Below are positions 49,617-58,537 of a stretch of 63,176 nt of DNA, piece by piece. The stretch's first letter is position 1. Each line of letters opens with the position of its first letter. The position numbers and the translations under genes are program-made. The DNA is from JAVKSM01 sp039583705 (GTDB taxonomy: Bacteria; Actinomycetota; Actinomycetes; Mycobacteriales; Pseudonocardiaceae): positions 1 through 63,176 of the forward strand of contig JAVKSM010000002.1 of NCBI GenBank assembly GCA_039583705.1, read 5' to 3'. Below the pieces are notes generated by a model. It was not told where the DNA came from. It was given only the letters and a program-made list of their open reading frames with translations, and ran no database searches.

Positions 49617-50441
49617 GTGCGGGTGCTGCAGGCGGACTGGAATCACTGGCCGGACCACGGTGCGCCCGCCGAGGCCGACCCGGCCTGCTGGGAGGCATGC
49701 GCCCGGCTCGGGGTCGGCGGTGTCGAGGTCGGGATCTACGAGGCGGCCGTGGAGCTGTCAGCCGCCCGGGAGCGCGCCCGCGACGTGCTGGCCGCCGAGC
49801 ACCCGGTCGAGGTGGCCGCATTGCTGTTGTCGCTGCCGGCCGCGCGCTGGCCCGCGGGGGCGCTGTCCGGTGGACAGACCGACCGGCTGGTGCTCGAGGT
49901 GACGGCGTGCGCAGCGGTCACCGCACGTCGGGGCCTTGCCGTCCTCGGGCTGTGGCCGGGGGCCGACCCTGCGCTTGCGCCCTGGGAGGAGTGCGTGGCG
50001 GCCCTGGCCCGCTGCCGCGACGCGGCAGCGGCGCACGCCGTCCGGCTGGCCGTGGAGTACAAGCCCGGCACGGTGGTCGGTGACGTCGACGCGGCGCTGC
50101 GGCTGGCTCGGGCGGTGCCGGGCACGGGGGTGCTGCTGGACACCGGGCACGCCTGGGCCGCCGGGGAGGACCCCGCCGAGTGCGTGCACCGGCTCGCCGG
50201 GCAGGACGTGCTGTGGCAGGTCCACCTCGGTGACGCGGCGGACGGGGCGGCCGACGACGACCTGCCGCTCGGCCGGATCCACGACCCGGCGCCGCTGGTC
50301 GCCGCGCTGGAGGAGGTGGGCTACCCGGGCACGGCCACCTTCGACCTCTACGGCGCGGTCTGCTCCGGGGCGTGGTCGGGAGAGGAGGCGCTGGCACAGT
50401 CGCTGGCCGCCCTGCGTTCGGCGGCACGGGGTGACGAGTGA
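49617..50441 (+). CDS. Sugar phosphate isomerase/epimerase-type TIM barrel
   Basis: 274 residues of the AP-endonuclease-2/xylose-isomerase-like fold. Metal-site segments: RLAVEYKPG (Glu), GVLLDTGHAWAAGEDP (Asp, His), WQVHLGDA (His) and ATFDLYG at the end. Members act as hydroxypyruvate isomerases, tagatose/xylulose epimerases or inosose dehydratases. The start GTG follows the acyl-CoA dehydrogenase stop by four bases and the stop overlaps the next gene (GTGA). Probably isomerises a ketose in the pathway below. Confidence 0.82.
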   Translation: MRVLQADWNHWPDHGAPAEADPACWEACARLGVGGVEVGIYEAAVELSAARERARDVLAAEHPVEVAALLLSLPAARWPAGALSGGQTDRLVLEVTACAAVTARRGLAVLGLWPGADPALAPWEECVAALARCRDAAAAHAVRLAVEYKPGTVVGDVDAALRLARAVPGTGVLLDTGHAWAAGEDPAECVHRLAGQDVLWQVHLGDAADGAADDDLPLGRIHDPAPLVAALEEVGYPGTATFDLYGAVCSGAWSGEEALAQSLAALRSAARGDE

Positions 50442-51373
50442 GGGCACTGGTCGCCCGGGGGCCCGGCGCGTTCGCCGTCGAGGAGGTGCCCGAGCCGGTA
50501 GTGGCACCGGGTGGGCGGCTGGTACACGTCGAGGCCGCCGGGGTGTGCGCCGCGGACCGCAAGCTGTACACCGGTCAGCACCCGTGGGGCGAGCTTGAGT
50601 GGCCGGTCGTCCCGGGTCACGAGCTGCTCGGCGTCGATGACGCCACCAGCGAGCGGATCACCTGCGAGGTCAAGGTCCCCTGTGGACGGTGTCGGTGCTG
50701 TGCGAGCGGCAGGGGGAACCTGTGCCCCACCGGCCCACACCTGGGATCCGGCATCCCCGGCGCGTTCGCGGAGCGTCTGGCGCTGCCGCCGGACGCCCTG
50801 GTGCACCGGGTGCCGGCCGCGCTCGCGACGACGGCCGCGGTGCTCGCCGAGCCGATGGCCTGCGCGCTGCACGCGGTGCGCCGCGCCGGGGTACGGGCCG
50901 GGGACGCGGTGACAGTGATCGGGTTGGGCTCGGTCGGAGCCCTGGCCGTGCACGCCGCCCGGGCGGCCGGCGCCGAGGTCGCCGCCGTGGTCCGCAGCCA
51001 GGCCAAGGCGACGCTGGCACGCCGCCTCGGTGCGAGCGTCGACGTCGGGGACGCCCCCCGTGTGGTGATCGAGTGCTCGGGGTCGGCGGCCGGCGCGGCC
51101 GCGGCGTTGCGGCTCGTCGCTCCCGGCGGGAGCGTCTGCTACTTCGGTGTCTATCCGCCGACGGTGGCACTGGACCTCAACCAGGTGGCCGAGTTCAAGG
51201 AGCTGACGGTGGTCGGCGGGCACCTTGCGCCCGGCTGCTTCCCCGAGGCGGTCGAACTCCTGTCCACCGTCGACGCTGACGCCGTGGTGACCGCGCGGCG
51301 CCCGCTGGCGCAGTTCCGGGTCGCCCTGGAACCGTCCGTTGCTCCCCGTGTCAAGGAGGTTCTGGTGCCGTGA
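50438..51373 (+). CDS. Zinc-dependent alcohol (polyol) dehydrogenase
   Basis: 311 residues, MDR family. GVCAADRKLYTG and VVPGHELLG hold the catalytic zinc ligands (Cys, His, Glu). CGRCRCCASGRGNLC holds the four structural-zinc cysteines, with one extra Cys. VTVIGLGSVGALAVHAA is the NAD-binding motif. It is somewhat short for the family (about 340). Likely oxidises a sugar alcohol or threonate-like compound. Overlaps both neighbours. Confidence 0.88.
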   Translation: MRALVARGPGAFAVEEVPEPVVAPGGRLVHVEAAGVCAADRKLYTGQHPWGELEWPVVPGHELLGVDDATSERITCEVKVPCGRCRCCASGRGNLCPTGPHLGSGIPGAFAERLALPPDALVHRVPAALATTAAVLAEPMACALHAVRRAGVRAGDAVTVIGLGSVGALAVHAARAAGAEVAAVVRSQAKATLARRLGASVDVGDAPRVVIECSGSAAGAAAALRLVAPGGSVCYFGVYPPTVALDLNQVAEFKELTVVGGHLAPGCFPEAVELLSTVDADAVVTARRPLAQFRVALEPSVAPRVKEVLVP

Positions 51374-52032
51374 GCTACCCCAGCGGAGACCTGCGCGACC
51401 AGCTTGCGCACGTCGGCGCGGACGCCGTGCGCGCTGGGCTCGTCGTCGGCTCCGGCGGAAACCTCTCGGCCCGCCACCCCGGCGCGGACGCCTGCTGGGT
51501 GACCGCGTCGGGCACCTGGCTGGACCGCCTGGAGCGCCCGGGGTTCTCCCTGGTGCGGATCCCGGACGGTGCCGTGCTCGACGGGCACCCGAACCCGTCG
51601 AGCGAGTGGCGGCTGCACACCGAGACCTATCTTGCCCGCGCCGACGTCAACGCGATCGTCCACCTGCACCCGCAGACGTCGGTGCTGCTCGCCGCGCTCG
51701 GCCACCAGGTCAAGTTGATCACTACCGACCACGCCTACTACGTGCGGGCGGTGGCGGTGGCGCCGTTCGCCGAGCCCGGCACCGAGAAGCTGGCCAGGGA
51801 GGCCGCCGACGCGGTGGCCGGCGGGGTCGACGCGCTGATCCTGTCCCACCACGGCTGCTCGGTCCTCGGGCCGGACGTGGAGCTGGCGCACAAGCGGGCG
51901 TCCAACCTCGAGGAGGCCGCCCGGGCCACCTATGCCGCGCTGCTGCTGGTCGGGGGAGACGCGGCGAGGGTGCCGGGATGCCCGCCGGAGTACCTGGAGA
52001 ACATCCTGCGCGGCGCCGCCTCCAGCGCATGA
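51370..52032 (+). CDS. Class II (zinc) aldolase, fuculose-phosphate type
   Basis: 220 residues. GLVVGSGGNLSARHPGADAC is the substrate-phosphate loop. HTETYLARADVNAIVHLHPQ provides the catalytic Glu and two Zn-binding His; ILSHHGCSVLG supplies the third. It cleaves a ketose 1-phosphate to dihydroxyacetone phosphate and an aldehyde, or acts as a related epimerase or decarboxylase. Overlaps the preceding stop (GTGA) and the next start (ATGA). Confidence 0.9.
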   Translation: MSYPSGDLRDQLAHVGADAVRAGLVVGSGGNLSARHPGADACWVTASGTWLDRLERPGFSLVRIPDGAVLDGHPNPSSEWRLHTETYLARADVNAIVHLHPQTSVLLAALGHQVKLITTDHAYYVRAVAVAPFAEPGTEKLAREAADAVAGGVDALILSHHGCSVLGPDVELAHKRASNLEEAARATYAALLLVGGDAARVPGCPPEYLENILRGAASSA

Positions 52033-53399
52033 GCGACTACGTGCTGCTGCTCGACGTGGGTGGCTCGGCGGTCAAGGCGAGCGCGCACGGACCGCAGACC
52101 GCGGTCGTCGTCACCCGGGGCTACCCGGTTCACCGGCCCGCGCCCGGTCGGGTGGAGGTCGACCCGCAGACCCTGCTCGCGGTGGCGCTTGGCGCCGGCG
52201 CGCAGGCCGTGTCAGCCGCCGGCGCGGGCTGTCTGGCCGTCGTGGCATGCACGCTGCGTCAGGGCTTCGTGTTGCTCGGCGGCGGCGGACGCGAACTGGG
52301 TCCATTAGTGCCGAACAACGACCGCCGCGGCGCCGGGCACGAGATCGTCCTCGCTGGCCGGTACGAGCTGACCGGCCACTGGCCGGCCGCCGAGCTGACC
52401 CTGCCCAAACTGCTCACGATCGCCGACGAGCAGCCCGAGCTGCTGGCCGAGACCGCCCACCTGCTCTTCTGGCACGACTGGCTGCTGCACCGCCTCGGCG
52501 CACGGCCGCTCTGCGGTGTGGACTACGTGTGCGCGGGCGGGATGGCCGACGTGGCCGCCCGCGGCTGGGCCCGGGACTGGTTGGTCGAGCTCGGGATTCC
52601 CGGCCGCTGGCTCGGTGAGGTCGTCGAGGCCGGTACCCGGGTCGGGGCGTTGTCGCACGGCGCGGCCGGCGCGCTCGGTCTGCCGGCCGGGACGCCCCTG
52701 GTGGCCGGCGGCGGCGACACCCAGATGGCGGCGGCCGGCTCCGGGGGTCTGGCCGCGGACACCGTCACGGTCGTCGCCGGCTCGTCCACCCCGGTGCAGC
52801 TCGCCGCCGCCGCTGCGACGACCGGCGACCCTTGCCAGCATCCCTGGGTGTCCACGCATCTGCGCGCCGACCTGTGGGCGCTGGAAGGCAACGCCGGCTA
52901 CCCGGGAGCCCACTGGGGCGGGGTACAGCGGATGTTCGGCTCGGCGGCTCCCGCCGAGGCGGAGGTCGACGAGGTTCCGCCAGGGGCCGACGGGTTGCTG
53001 GCACTGGTCGCCGCGCCCTGCTGGGCGGCGGAGGTGTGGCGGCGGCGTCCGCCGGCGGGACTGGTCGGGCTCACCCCTCACACGACGGCGGCGCAGCTCG
53101 TGGCAGCCGTCGAAGAGGCGCACGGCCACGGTGTGCGTGGCAACGTCGAAGATCTGCAACGGGTCGTCGGGCGTCGACTCGACGTGGTGGTCGCCGGACC
53201 GGCTCGGATCGCGCAGCGGGTGGCCGACGCGCTGGGCCGCCCCGTGCGCCACGCCGCGGCGGCGGGCGCCGCCGCCGCGGCGTGGTCGCTGACCACCGAC
53301 GAGCCGCTGCCTTCGCCCGGACCGGAGCGCGCCCCGCGCCCGGACCGGGTCGACGGTGTCGACGCCGCCTACCACCGCTGGCTCGCTGCGCTCGGATAG
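52029..53399 (+). CDS. FGGY-family carbohydrate kinase
   Basis: 456 residues: VLLLDVGGSAVKASAHGPQT (phosphate-1 site), FWHDWLLHRLGA, GGGDTQMAAAGSGG (catalytic/phosphate-2 region) and VAGPARIAQRVADALGRPV at the C-terminus in place of the usual TGGGARS. It phosphorylates a keto-sugar, most simply to give the substrate of the adjacent aldolase. The protein is shorter than typical FGGY kinases (~490-520). Confidence 0.85.
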   Translation: MSDYVLLLDVGGSAVKASAHGPQTAVVVTRGYPVHRPAPGRVEVDPQTLLAVALGAGAQAVSAAGAGCLAVVACTLRQGFVLLGGGGRELGPLVPNNDRRGAGHEIVLAGRYELTGHWPAAELTLPKLLTIADEQPELLAETAHLLFWHDWLLHRLGARPLCGVDYVCAGGMADVAARGWARDWLVELGIPGRWLGEVVEAGTRVGALSHGAAGALGLPAGTPLVAGGGDTQMAAAGSGGLAADTVTVVAGSSTPVQLAAAAATTGDPCQHPWVSTHLRADLWALEGNAGYPGAHWGGVQRMFGSAAPAEAEVDEVPPGADGLLALVAAPCWAAEVWRRRPPAGLVGLTPHTTAAQLVAAVEEAHGHGVRGNVEDLQRVVGRRLDVVVAGPARIAQRVADALGRPVRHAAAAGAAAAAWSLTTDEPLPSPGPERAPRPDRVDGVDAAYHRWLAALG

Positions 53400-53402
53400 C
53401 GT
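53397..53402 (+). promoter_or_regulatory. Leaderless internal -10 element
   Basis: TAGCGT overlaps the kinase stop codon and ends seven bases before the GTG at 53410. It may give the dehydrogenase and orn genes their own transcript. Confidence 0.5.
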
Positions 53403-53409
53403 CGGGGGC

Positions 53410-54459
53410 GTGGGACGCGCGCTGGTCACCGCCGAGGTCTCCGATGCCGGGCTGGCCCGGCTCGCGCGGCTGGGCTACCAGGTCCACCGGGCCGGTTGGG
53501 GTGCCACCGGCCAGACGCTGCGGCCAGCCGAGCTGCTCGCGGCGGCGGCGGGCGCCGAGCTGCTCGTCACCGAGGTCGAGCCCGTCGACGCGGCTGTGCT
53601 GGAGGTCTGCCCGGGACTGCGGGCCGTCGCCGCCGCCCGCGGCACACCGTCGAATGTGGACGTCACGGCGTGCACGGACCGCGGCGTGCCGGTGCTGCAC
53701 GCACCGGGCCGCAACGCTGCGTCGGTCGCCGACTTCACCCTCGGGCTGATCCTGGCGGTGGCCCGGCGGATCGTGGCGGGGGCCGAGCACCTGCGTCGGC
53801 AGGGCTGGCACGTGGTCTCCGCCGACGGCGTCGTCGAGCTGCCCTACTTGCACTTCCGGGGCCCGGAGCTGGCCGGTCGGGCCCTCGGGCTCATCGGCTA
53901 CGGCGCCGTCGGCCAAGCGGTGGCTCGGCGTGCCGCGGCCGGCTTCGGGATGCGGGTGGTGTACTGCGACCCCAACGTCGCGGGCTCGCTCCCGCTGGAG
54001 GAGCTGCTGGGGGCCGTCGACGTCGTCAGCCTGCACTGCCCGCGCGGCCCCGAGACCGAACGGCTGATCCGGTACGACACGCTCGCGCTGATGCGGCCGG
54101 GTACGGTGCTCGTCAACACCGCTGGCGGGGCCTGCGCGGACGGGCTGGACGTGCTGGGCGCACTGCGGTCCGGACAGCTCGCCGGCGCTGCGCTGGACGT
54201 CTTCGCGACCGAGCCGCTGCCGGCTGACGACCCGCTGCGGGCCGGCGTCGAGGAGGGCCTGAACCTGCTGCTCACCCCGCACCTGGCCGGCGCGGCCGAC
54301 GACGTCGTCGCCCACCACAGCGACATGCTGTGCGCCGACATCGAGGCGCTGCACGCCGGACACCCGCCCCGGTACTGCGCCAACCCGTCCGTGCTGTCGG
54401 CCGCTCACCTGGCGGAGGGCGCAGCTACCCGGGACGCGCGGCTAGGCTCGCCGCCGTGA
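53410..54459 (+). CDS. D-isomer-specific 2-hydroxyacid dehydrogenase
   Basis: 349 residues. LAGRALGLIGYGAVGQAVAR is the NAD-binding motif. VVSLHCPRGPETERLI and MRPGTVLVNTAGGACADGLD follow, then LLLTPHLAGA with the catalytic His. The expected catalytic Arg in the NTARGG position reads NTAGGA, i.e. the Arg is replaced by Gly, and the NAD-site Asp is YCDP. It may have weak or altered activity. The family reduces 2-keto acids such as phosphohydroxypyruvate, glyoxylate or tartronate semialdehyde. The stop overlaps the orn start. Confidence 0.85.
   Translation: MGRALVTAEVSDAGLARLARLGYQVHRAGWGATGQTLRPAELLAAAAGAELLVTEVEPVDAAVLEVCPGLRAVAAARGTPSNVDVTACTDRGVPVLHAPGRNAASVADFTLGLILAVARRIVAGAEHLRRQGWHVVSADGVVELPYLHFRGPELAGRALGLIGYGAVGQAVARRAAAGFGMRVVYCDPNVAGSLPLEELLGAVDVVSLHCPRGPETERLIRYDTLALMRPGTVLVNTAGGACADGLDVLGALRSGQLAGAALDVFATEPLPADDPLRAGVEEGLNLLLTPHLAGAADDVVAHHSDMLCADIEALHAGHPPRYCANPSVLSAAHLAEGAATRDARLGSPP
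54443..54448 (+). promoter_or_regulatory. Leaderless -10 element of orn
   Basis: TAGGCT inside the end of the preceding gene, seven bases before the GTG at 54456. Confidence 0.5.
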
Positions 54460-55082
54460 CCGGCGCCTTGGTGTGGATCGACTGCGAGATGACGGGCCTC
54501 AACCTGGGCTCGGATGCGCTCATCGAGATCGCGGCCCTGGTCACCGACGCCGAACTGCAGGTGCTCGGCGACGGGGTCGACCTCGTCATCCACACCGACG
54601 ACGAGGTGCTCGCGGCCATGCCGGAGGTGGTCCGCGAGATGCACGACCGCTCCGGCCTCACCGAGGAGGTGCGGTCCTCGGCGGTCACGCTGACGCAGGC
54701 CGAGCAACGGGTGCTCGACTACGTCCGCCGATGGGTGCCGGAGACGCGCAGCGCCCCCCTGGCGGGCAACTCGGTGGCCACCGACCGTGCGTTCATCGCC
54801 CGTGACATGCCCGAGCTCGACGCTCACCTGCACTACCGGATCGTTGACGTCAGCTCGATCAAGGAGCTGTGCCGGCGGTGGTACCCGCGGATCTACTACG
54901 CGCAGCCCGAGAAGGGTCTGGCGCACCGGGCGCTGGCCGACGTCCGGGAGTCCATCAGAGAGTTGGAGTACTACCGGCGGACGGCCTTCGTCCCACCGCC
55001 CGGGCCGAGCACCGAGCAGGCCCAGCGGGCAGCGGCAGAGGTGCTCGGCCCGTGGCGACCGGAGACGCGGGCGGGTGCCTGA
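54456..55082 (+). CDS. orn: Oligoribonuclease
   Basis: 208 residues. DEDDh 3'-5' exonuclease: LVWIDCEMTGLNLGSDALIE (first Asp/Glu), NSVATDRAFIARDMPELDAH (second Asp) and HRALADVRESIRELEYYR (His/Asp). It degrades dinucleotides and pGpG, finishing RNA and cyclic-di-GMP turnover. It is normally followed by a tRNA in Actinobacteria, and tRNA-His indeed comes next. The GTG overlaps the previous stop and probably has its own leaderless promoter. Confidence 0.97.
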   Translation: MTGALVWIDCEMTGLNLGSDALIEIAALVTDAELQVLGDGVDLVIHTDDEVLAAMPEVVREMHDRSGLTEEVRSSAVTLTQAEQRVLDYVRRWVPETRSAPLAGNSVATDRAFIARDMPELDAHLHYRIVDVSSIKELCRRWYPRIYYAQPEKGLAHRALADVRESIRELEYYRRTAFVPPPGPSTEQAQRAAAEVLGPWRPETRAGA

Positions 55083-55131
55083 GCGGGTCGGGTACGATCG
55101 TTCCCGGTCCGACGCTTGGCGCCGAGACATG

Positions 55132-55204
55132 GTGGGTGTAGCTCAGCTGGTAGAGCACTGGGTTGTGGTCCCAGGTGTCGCGGGTTCAAATCCCGTCACT
55201 CACC
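55132..55204 (+). tRNA. tRNA-His (anticodon GTG)
   Basis: Acceptor GTGGGTG pairs with CACTCAC with one G-T pair. The anticodon loop TTGTGGT holds GTG. The D arm GCTCAGCTGGTAGAGC and T arm GCGGGTTCAAATCCCGT are normal. Discriminator C and an upstream G (55131) give the His-specific G-1:C73 pair. CCA is not encoded. Confidence 0.97.
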
Positions 55205-55406
55205 CCGATGACGCCACGGCGCCCGCGCCGAACCCCTGCGCCGGGCGCCGTGGCCAGTGGAGGACGCGCCACACCCGAGGACACGACCGTCCGCTGTGGT
55301 CTTCGGGATCCGAGCACCCGCGGTTCGGACCGGCCCGCGCCCCGGCCGGCCAGGGGCTGTCGACGCTGTGTTACCGTGGCGTCGCTGTCGCGCACGGTCC
55401 GCGCAG

Positions 55407-55482
<76 letters not shown>

Positions 55483-55579
55483 TCACCGCAGGTCAACGGC
55501 TTACATGGACAGTCTGCTATCCTCCCGAGAGATCGAACTTGACGGAAACTAGACGGAAACCTCCTTCCGAGGAGTCGTC

Positions 55580-56809
55580 ATGGCTCGTCCGCCGCTCGCT
55601 CTCGGGCACCATGGAACGGTCAAGCTCTCCCGTGAGGACGGGCAGTGGGTGGCTCGCTGCCGGGTCCGCGACCTCGATGGCGTGACCCGCCGTGTCGCAC
55701 GCTGGGGATCCTCACGGGCAGCGGCGCAGCGTGCCTTGCAAGACGAGCTGCGCCAGCGCCGCGGTGAGCGCACCGAACCGCTCCGGCCGCACTCCCGGTT
55801 CAGCGACGCCGCGGCCATATGGATGGAGAAGATCAGAGAGCGGCGAGAAGACTCCACCGCCGACACTTACCGACACTGGCTTGAACACGTCGTGCTCCCC
55901 CAGCTCGGCGCGCTGCGCCTCGCCGAGTGCGACGTCGTCCAGCTCGATGCCTTCTTCACCCGCCTGGAACGCGCTCGACGCGCTGTCGAGCGCGAGGACG
56001 GCTCAACCTCCGAGGTGGTCCGCTATGCGGCGAACACCCGACGCACCATTCGCGCCATCGTGGCCGGCGTCCTGCAGCAGGCCGTGCTCCACCAAGCCCT
56101 CGCAGCCAACCCGGTCCGCGAGCTGGAGCGCATCGAGTCCCCCAGGAGCCACCGCAGGGCCCCGCCCCGTGGGTTGACCGCCGAAGAGCGGCACCGGCTG
56201 CTCGCCTTCATCGACACTGACAAGGTTGCTATCGGCGCCGACCTACCCGACCTGATCCGCTTGGGCATCGGCTCCGGGCTGCGCATCGGTGAGCTGTGCG
56301 CGGTGCGCTGGCTCGACCTCAACCTGAAGGGCATCCCCGTCGTCAGCGAGCACGACATGCGCTTGGTGCCGGTGGTGGCAGTGCGGCAGAACGTCTACCC
56401 CGTCAAGGGCAAGGGTCTGGTCGTGCATGGCGGCAAGACCGCCACGGCGCTGCGCATTGTCCCCCTCCCCGAGTTCGTCATCACCCGGTTGCGCGTGCGG
56501 TGGCACGGCGACGAGAACCCGGAATGGCCGGTGTTCGCCGCCGCAGGCCGCGACGGACAACCCACTTACCGCTGGCCCTCCAACGTCCGGCGCAGCGTGC
56601 GTGCGGTCCGCGAGCAGGTGTGCCTGGAGTGGATGACCCCGCACACCTGGCGACGCACCTACGCCACCATCCTTGACGACGAGATGAGCTTGACCGACCG
56701 CGTCAAGGCCGACCTCATGGGCCAGGCAAAATTCCTCAAAGACACCTACGTCAGCCGTGGGGAGCTTCACCCCGACGCCGCGGTGTTTCTCGACGCGGCA
56801 TTGCGTTAA
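55580..56809 (+). CDS. Tyrosine-type site-specific integrase
   Basis: 409 residues: an N-terminal arm-binding region, SAM-like core-binding domain (~70-180) and catalytic domain. Catalytic residues: Arg in GIGSGLRIGELCAVRW, Lys in GGKTATALRIVPLP, HxxR in TPHTWRRTYA and the nucleophile Tyr in FLKDTYVSRG. All are present, so the enzyme could be active. It lies next to the tRNA-Lys 3' end, the usual place for actinobacterial integrative elements. No excisionase, replication or conjugation gene follows. Confidence 0.95.
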   Translation: MARPPLALGHHGTVKLSREDGQWVARCRVRDLDGVTRRVARWGSSRAAAQRALQDELRQRRGERTEPLRPHSRFSDAAAIWMEKIRERREDSTADTYRHWLEHVVLPQLGALRLAECDVVQLDAFFTRLERARRAVEREDGSTSEVVRYAANTRRTIRAIVAGVLQQAVLHQALAANPVRELERIESPRSHRRAPPRGLTAEERHRLLAFIDTDKVAIGADLPDLIRLGIGSGLRIGELCAVRWLDLNLKGIPVVSEHDMRLVPVVAVRQNVYPVKGKGLVVHGGKTATALRIVPLPEFVITRLRVRWHGDENPEWPVFAAAGRDGQPTYRWPSNVRRSVRAVREQVCLEWMTPHTWRRTYATILDDEMSLTDRVKADLMGQAKFLKDTYVSRGELHPDAAVFLDAALR

Positions 56810-56818
56810 CATACCCGC

Positions 56819-57136
56819 TTGGCCAAGCAGTCCGGACTCGACGTGGTACGCGAGCTCGTCGGGCGGCTGTTCGACGACCTGTTGCTTGCCGCGCCGCGGC
56901 TGGGAGCCGGGTTGGACTGGAAGACCAGTCTGCAGGAGCTCACCGCGGCCTCCGGCCTGGGCGTGCCGGAGTACCGGGTGGTGGAGAAGGGCCCCGACCA
57001 CCTCAAGGAGTTCACCGCAATGGTCCTGGTCGCCGGGCGGCGACTCGGCACCGGTGACGGGCGGACCAAGAAGGAAGCCGAGCAGAAGGCCGCCCGGATC
57101 GCCTGGGAGTCATGGCGGGAGATGAGGGTGGCGTAG
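56819..57136 (+). CDS. RNase III C-terminal fragment / stand-alone dsRNA-binding protein
   Basis: 105 residues from a TTG start nine bases after the integrase stop. It begins with the last helix of an RNase III domain (LDVVRELVGRLFDDLLL) and the LGAGLDWKTSLQELTAASGL linker, then has a complete dsRNA-binding domain ending GRTKKEAEQKAARIAWESW. The catalytic RNase III half is absent. The dsRBD basic KKxAEQxAA motif is intact, so the product could bind dsRNA. It is either a relic of an rnc copy or attachment-site remnant, or a domesticated dsRNA-binding protein. Confidence 0.75.
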   Translation: MAKQSGLDVVRELVGRLFDDLLLAAPRLGAGLDWKTSLQELTAASGLGVPEYRVVEKGPDHLKEFTAMVLVAGRRLGTGDGRTKKEAEQKAARIAWESWREMRVA

Positions 57137-57419
57137 TCAGCCAGCCACGATGGGTGAACCTCTGGCCAGCTACGATTCGACCCAACAACGATCGCGGCCA
57201 CTCCGAAGCACCCCGCCGGTCTGGAAGCTACGCCACGTCCACGCTCCTCGCATCGGGTCTCCTCCTACGTCAAGACCTTCTAATCCGTAGTGGCGACGCC
57301 CCCATGCTCATACCCGGCACCATGGGATTCATCGGGCTCTGTACCCGCGAAACTGGGCTTCCCAGGCAACGAGGTGCACCAGTTCGTGGACCAGACTGTG
57401 GACTGAGATCAACCGGGCC

Positions 57420-58272
57420 TGCGCGCACAGCGCGACGCTGGTTCGGCGCGCTGAGACCAGGAGAACACCCCGCGCACCGCGGTGCGCGCATCGCCGCCGA
57501 CATCCAGCAGCTCCAACCGCCGCTGCTCATCACCCAACTCGCCCACCAGGTGGGCCAGGCTGGTGGCCGGGCGGGACGCGGCGAGCTCGGCGGCCACCCG
57601 CAACGCCAACGGCAGCCGGGCGCACAGCTGCGCGAGCGTGGCGGCGGCCTCGGGTTCGGCCCGCACCCGCTCCCCGATCAGCGCGCCAGCAGGGCGACCG
57701 CATCGGCGTGCGGCAGCAGGTCCAGGTCCAGGCGGCGGGCGCCGTGGCGGCCCACCAACCCCGCCAGCGAGTTCCGGCTGCTCACCACCACCACGCTCGA
57801 CGCCGTGCCGGGCAGCAGCGGGCGGATCTGCTCCACCGAGGAGGCGTTGTCCAACACCACCAGGATCCGCCGCCCAGCCAGCAGGCTGCGGTAGGCGGCA
57901 GCGCGTTCCTCCACCTCCAGCGGGATGGCTTGGCCGGCCACCCCCACGCGTGCAGGAACCCGCCAGCGCATCGGCCGCCGACAGCGGTTGGTGTACACCC
58001 GCTGGTCCGCCCCGACGAGCCGCCGCTGGCGCCTGGGCTCGACGTCGCCAGCGTCGTCATCAACACAGCGACGGGCCTGCCGCAGTGAGCTGCAGCAGCA
58101 GCGGGAGCTCGTCCTCCTCGACCCGCGGCCCGCCGAGCAGCCCATCATCGACCAACCGGCGCACCGCCGCGCGCAGCTCCTCCTCAGTTACCGCTCCCCG
58201 GGCGCCTGTGCGGCGCGCTCGTTGAACCAGAGCAGGAAGGCCCTGGCACAGGGCGGCCTTGCGGGGGTCCAT
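57420..58272 (-). pseudogene. Broken NB-ARC (AfsR/SARP-like) ATPase gene
   Basis: Segments in several frames read as parts of an NB-ARC protein: LVDDGLLGGPRVEEDELPLL near the start, then VAGQAIPLEVEERAAAYRSL, LAGRRILVVLDNASS (Walker B), VVVVSSRNSLAGLVGRHGAR, and further LAQLCARLPLALRVAAELAA (GLPLA motif). Walker A and a continuous reading frame are missing and the C-terminus breaks off near GVFSWSQRA. At least two frameshifts plus a deletion. The flanks 57137-57419 and 58273-58537 hold no supportable gene. Confidence 0.7.
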
Positions 58273-58537
58273 GCCCCAGAACGCTACTGTGCTGCCCCGA
58301 CGGTCTCAGTCCGCCGCGGCCGGATTACCGGCGCGACGTGGTAAGCCGCTGTATCACGTAGCGACTGAAGCGAGTTGCATCGGGTGCGACAACTCGCGCT
58401 CTGCTCGCCAGCCGGCGGGTCAGACGGCCACTGTGACGCCCGAGACGCTCCAAAGCCGAAACGGAAGGACAACGATCGGAGCCGCTGGCCGGGCGTCCTG
58501 ACCCGTGCTCGGGCGGTCAGCGAGGCTCGTGCCGCGA

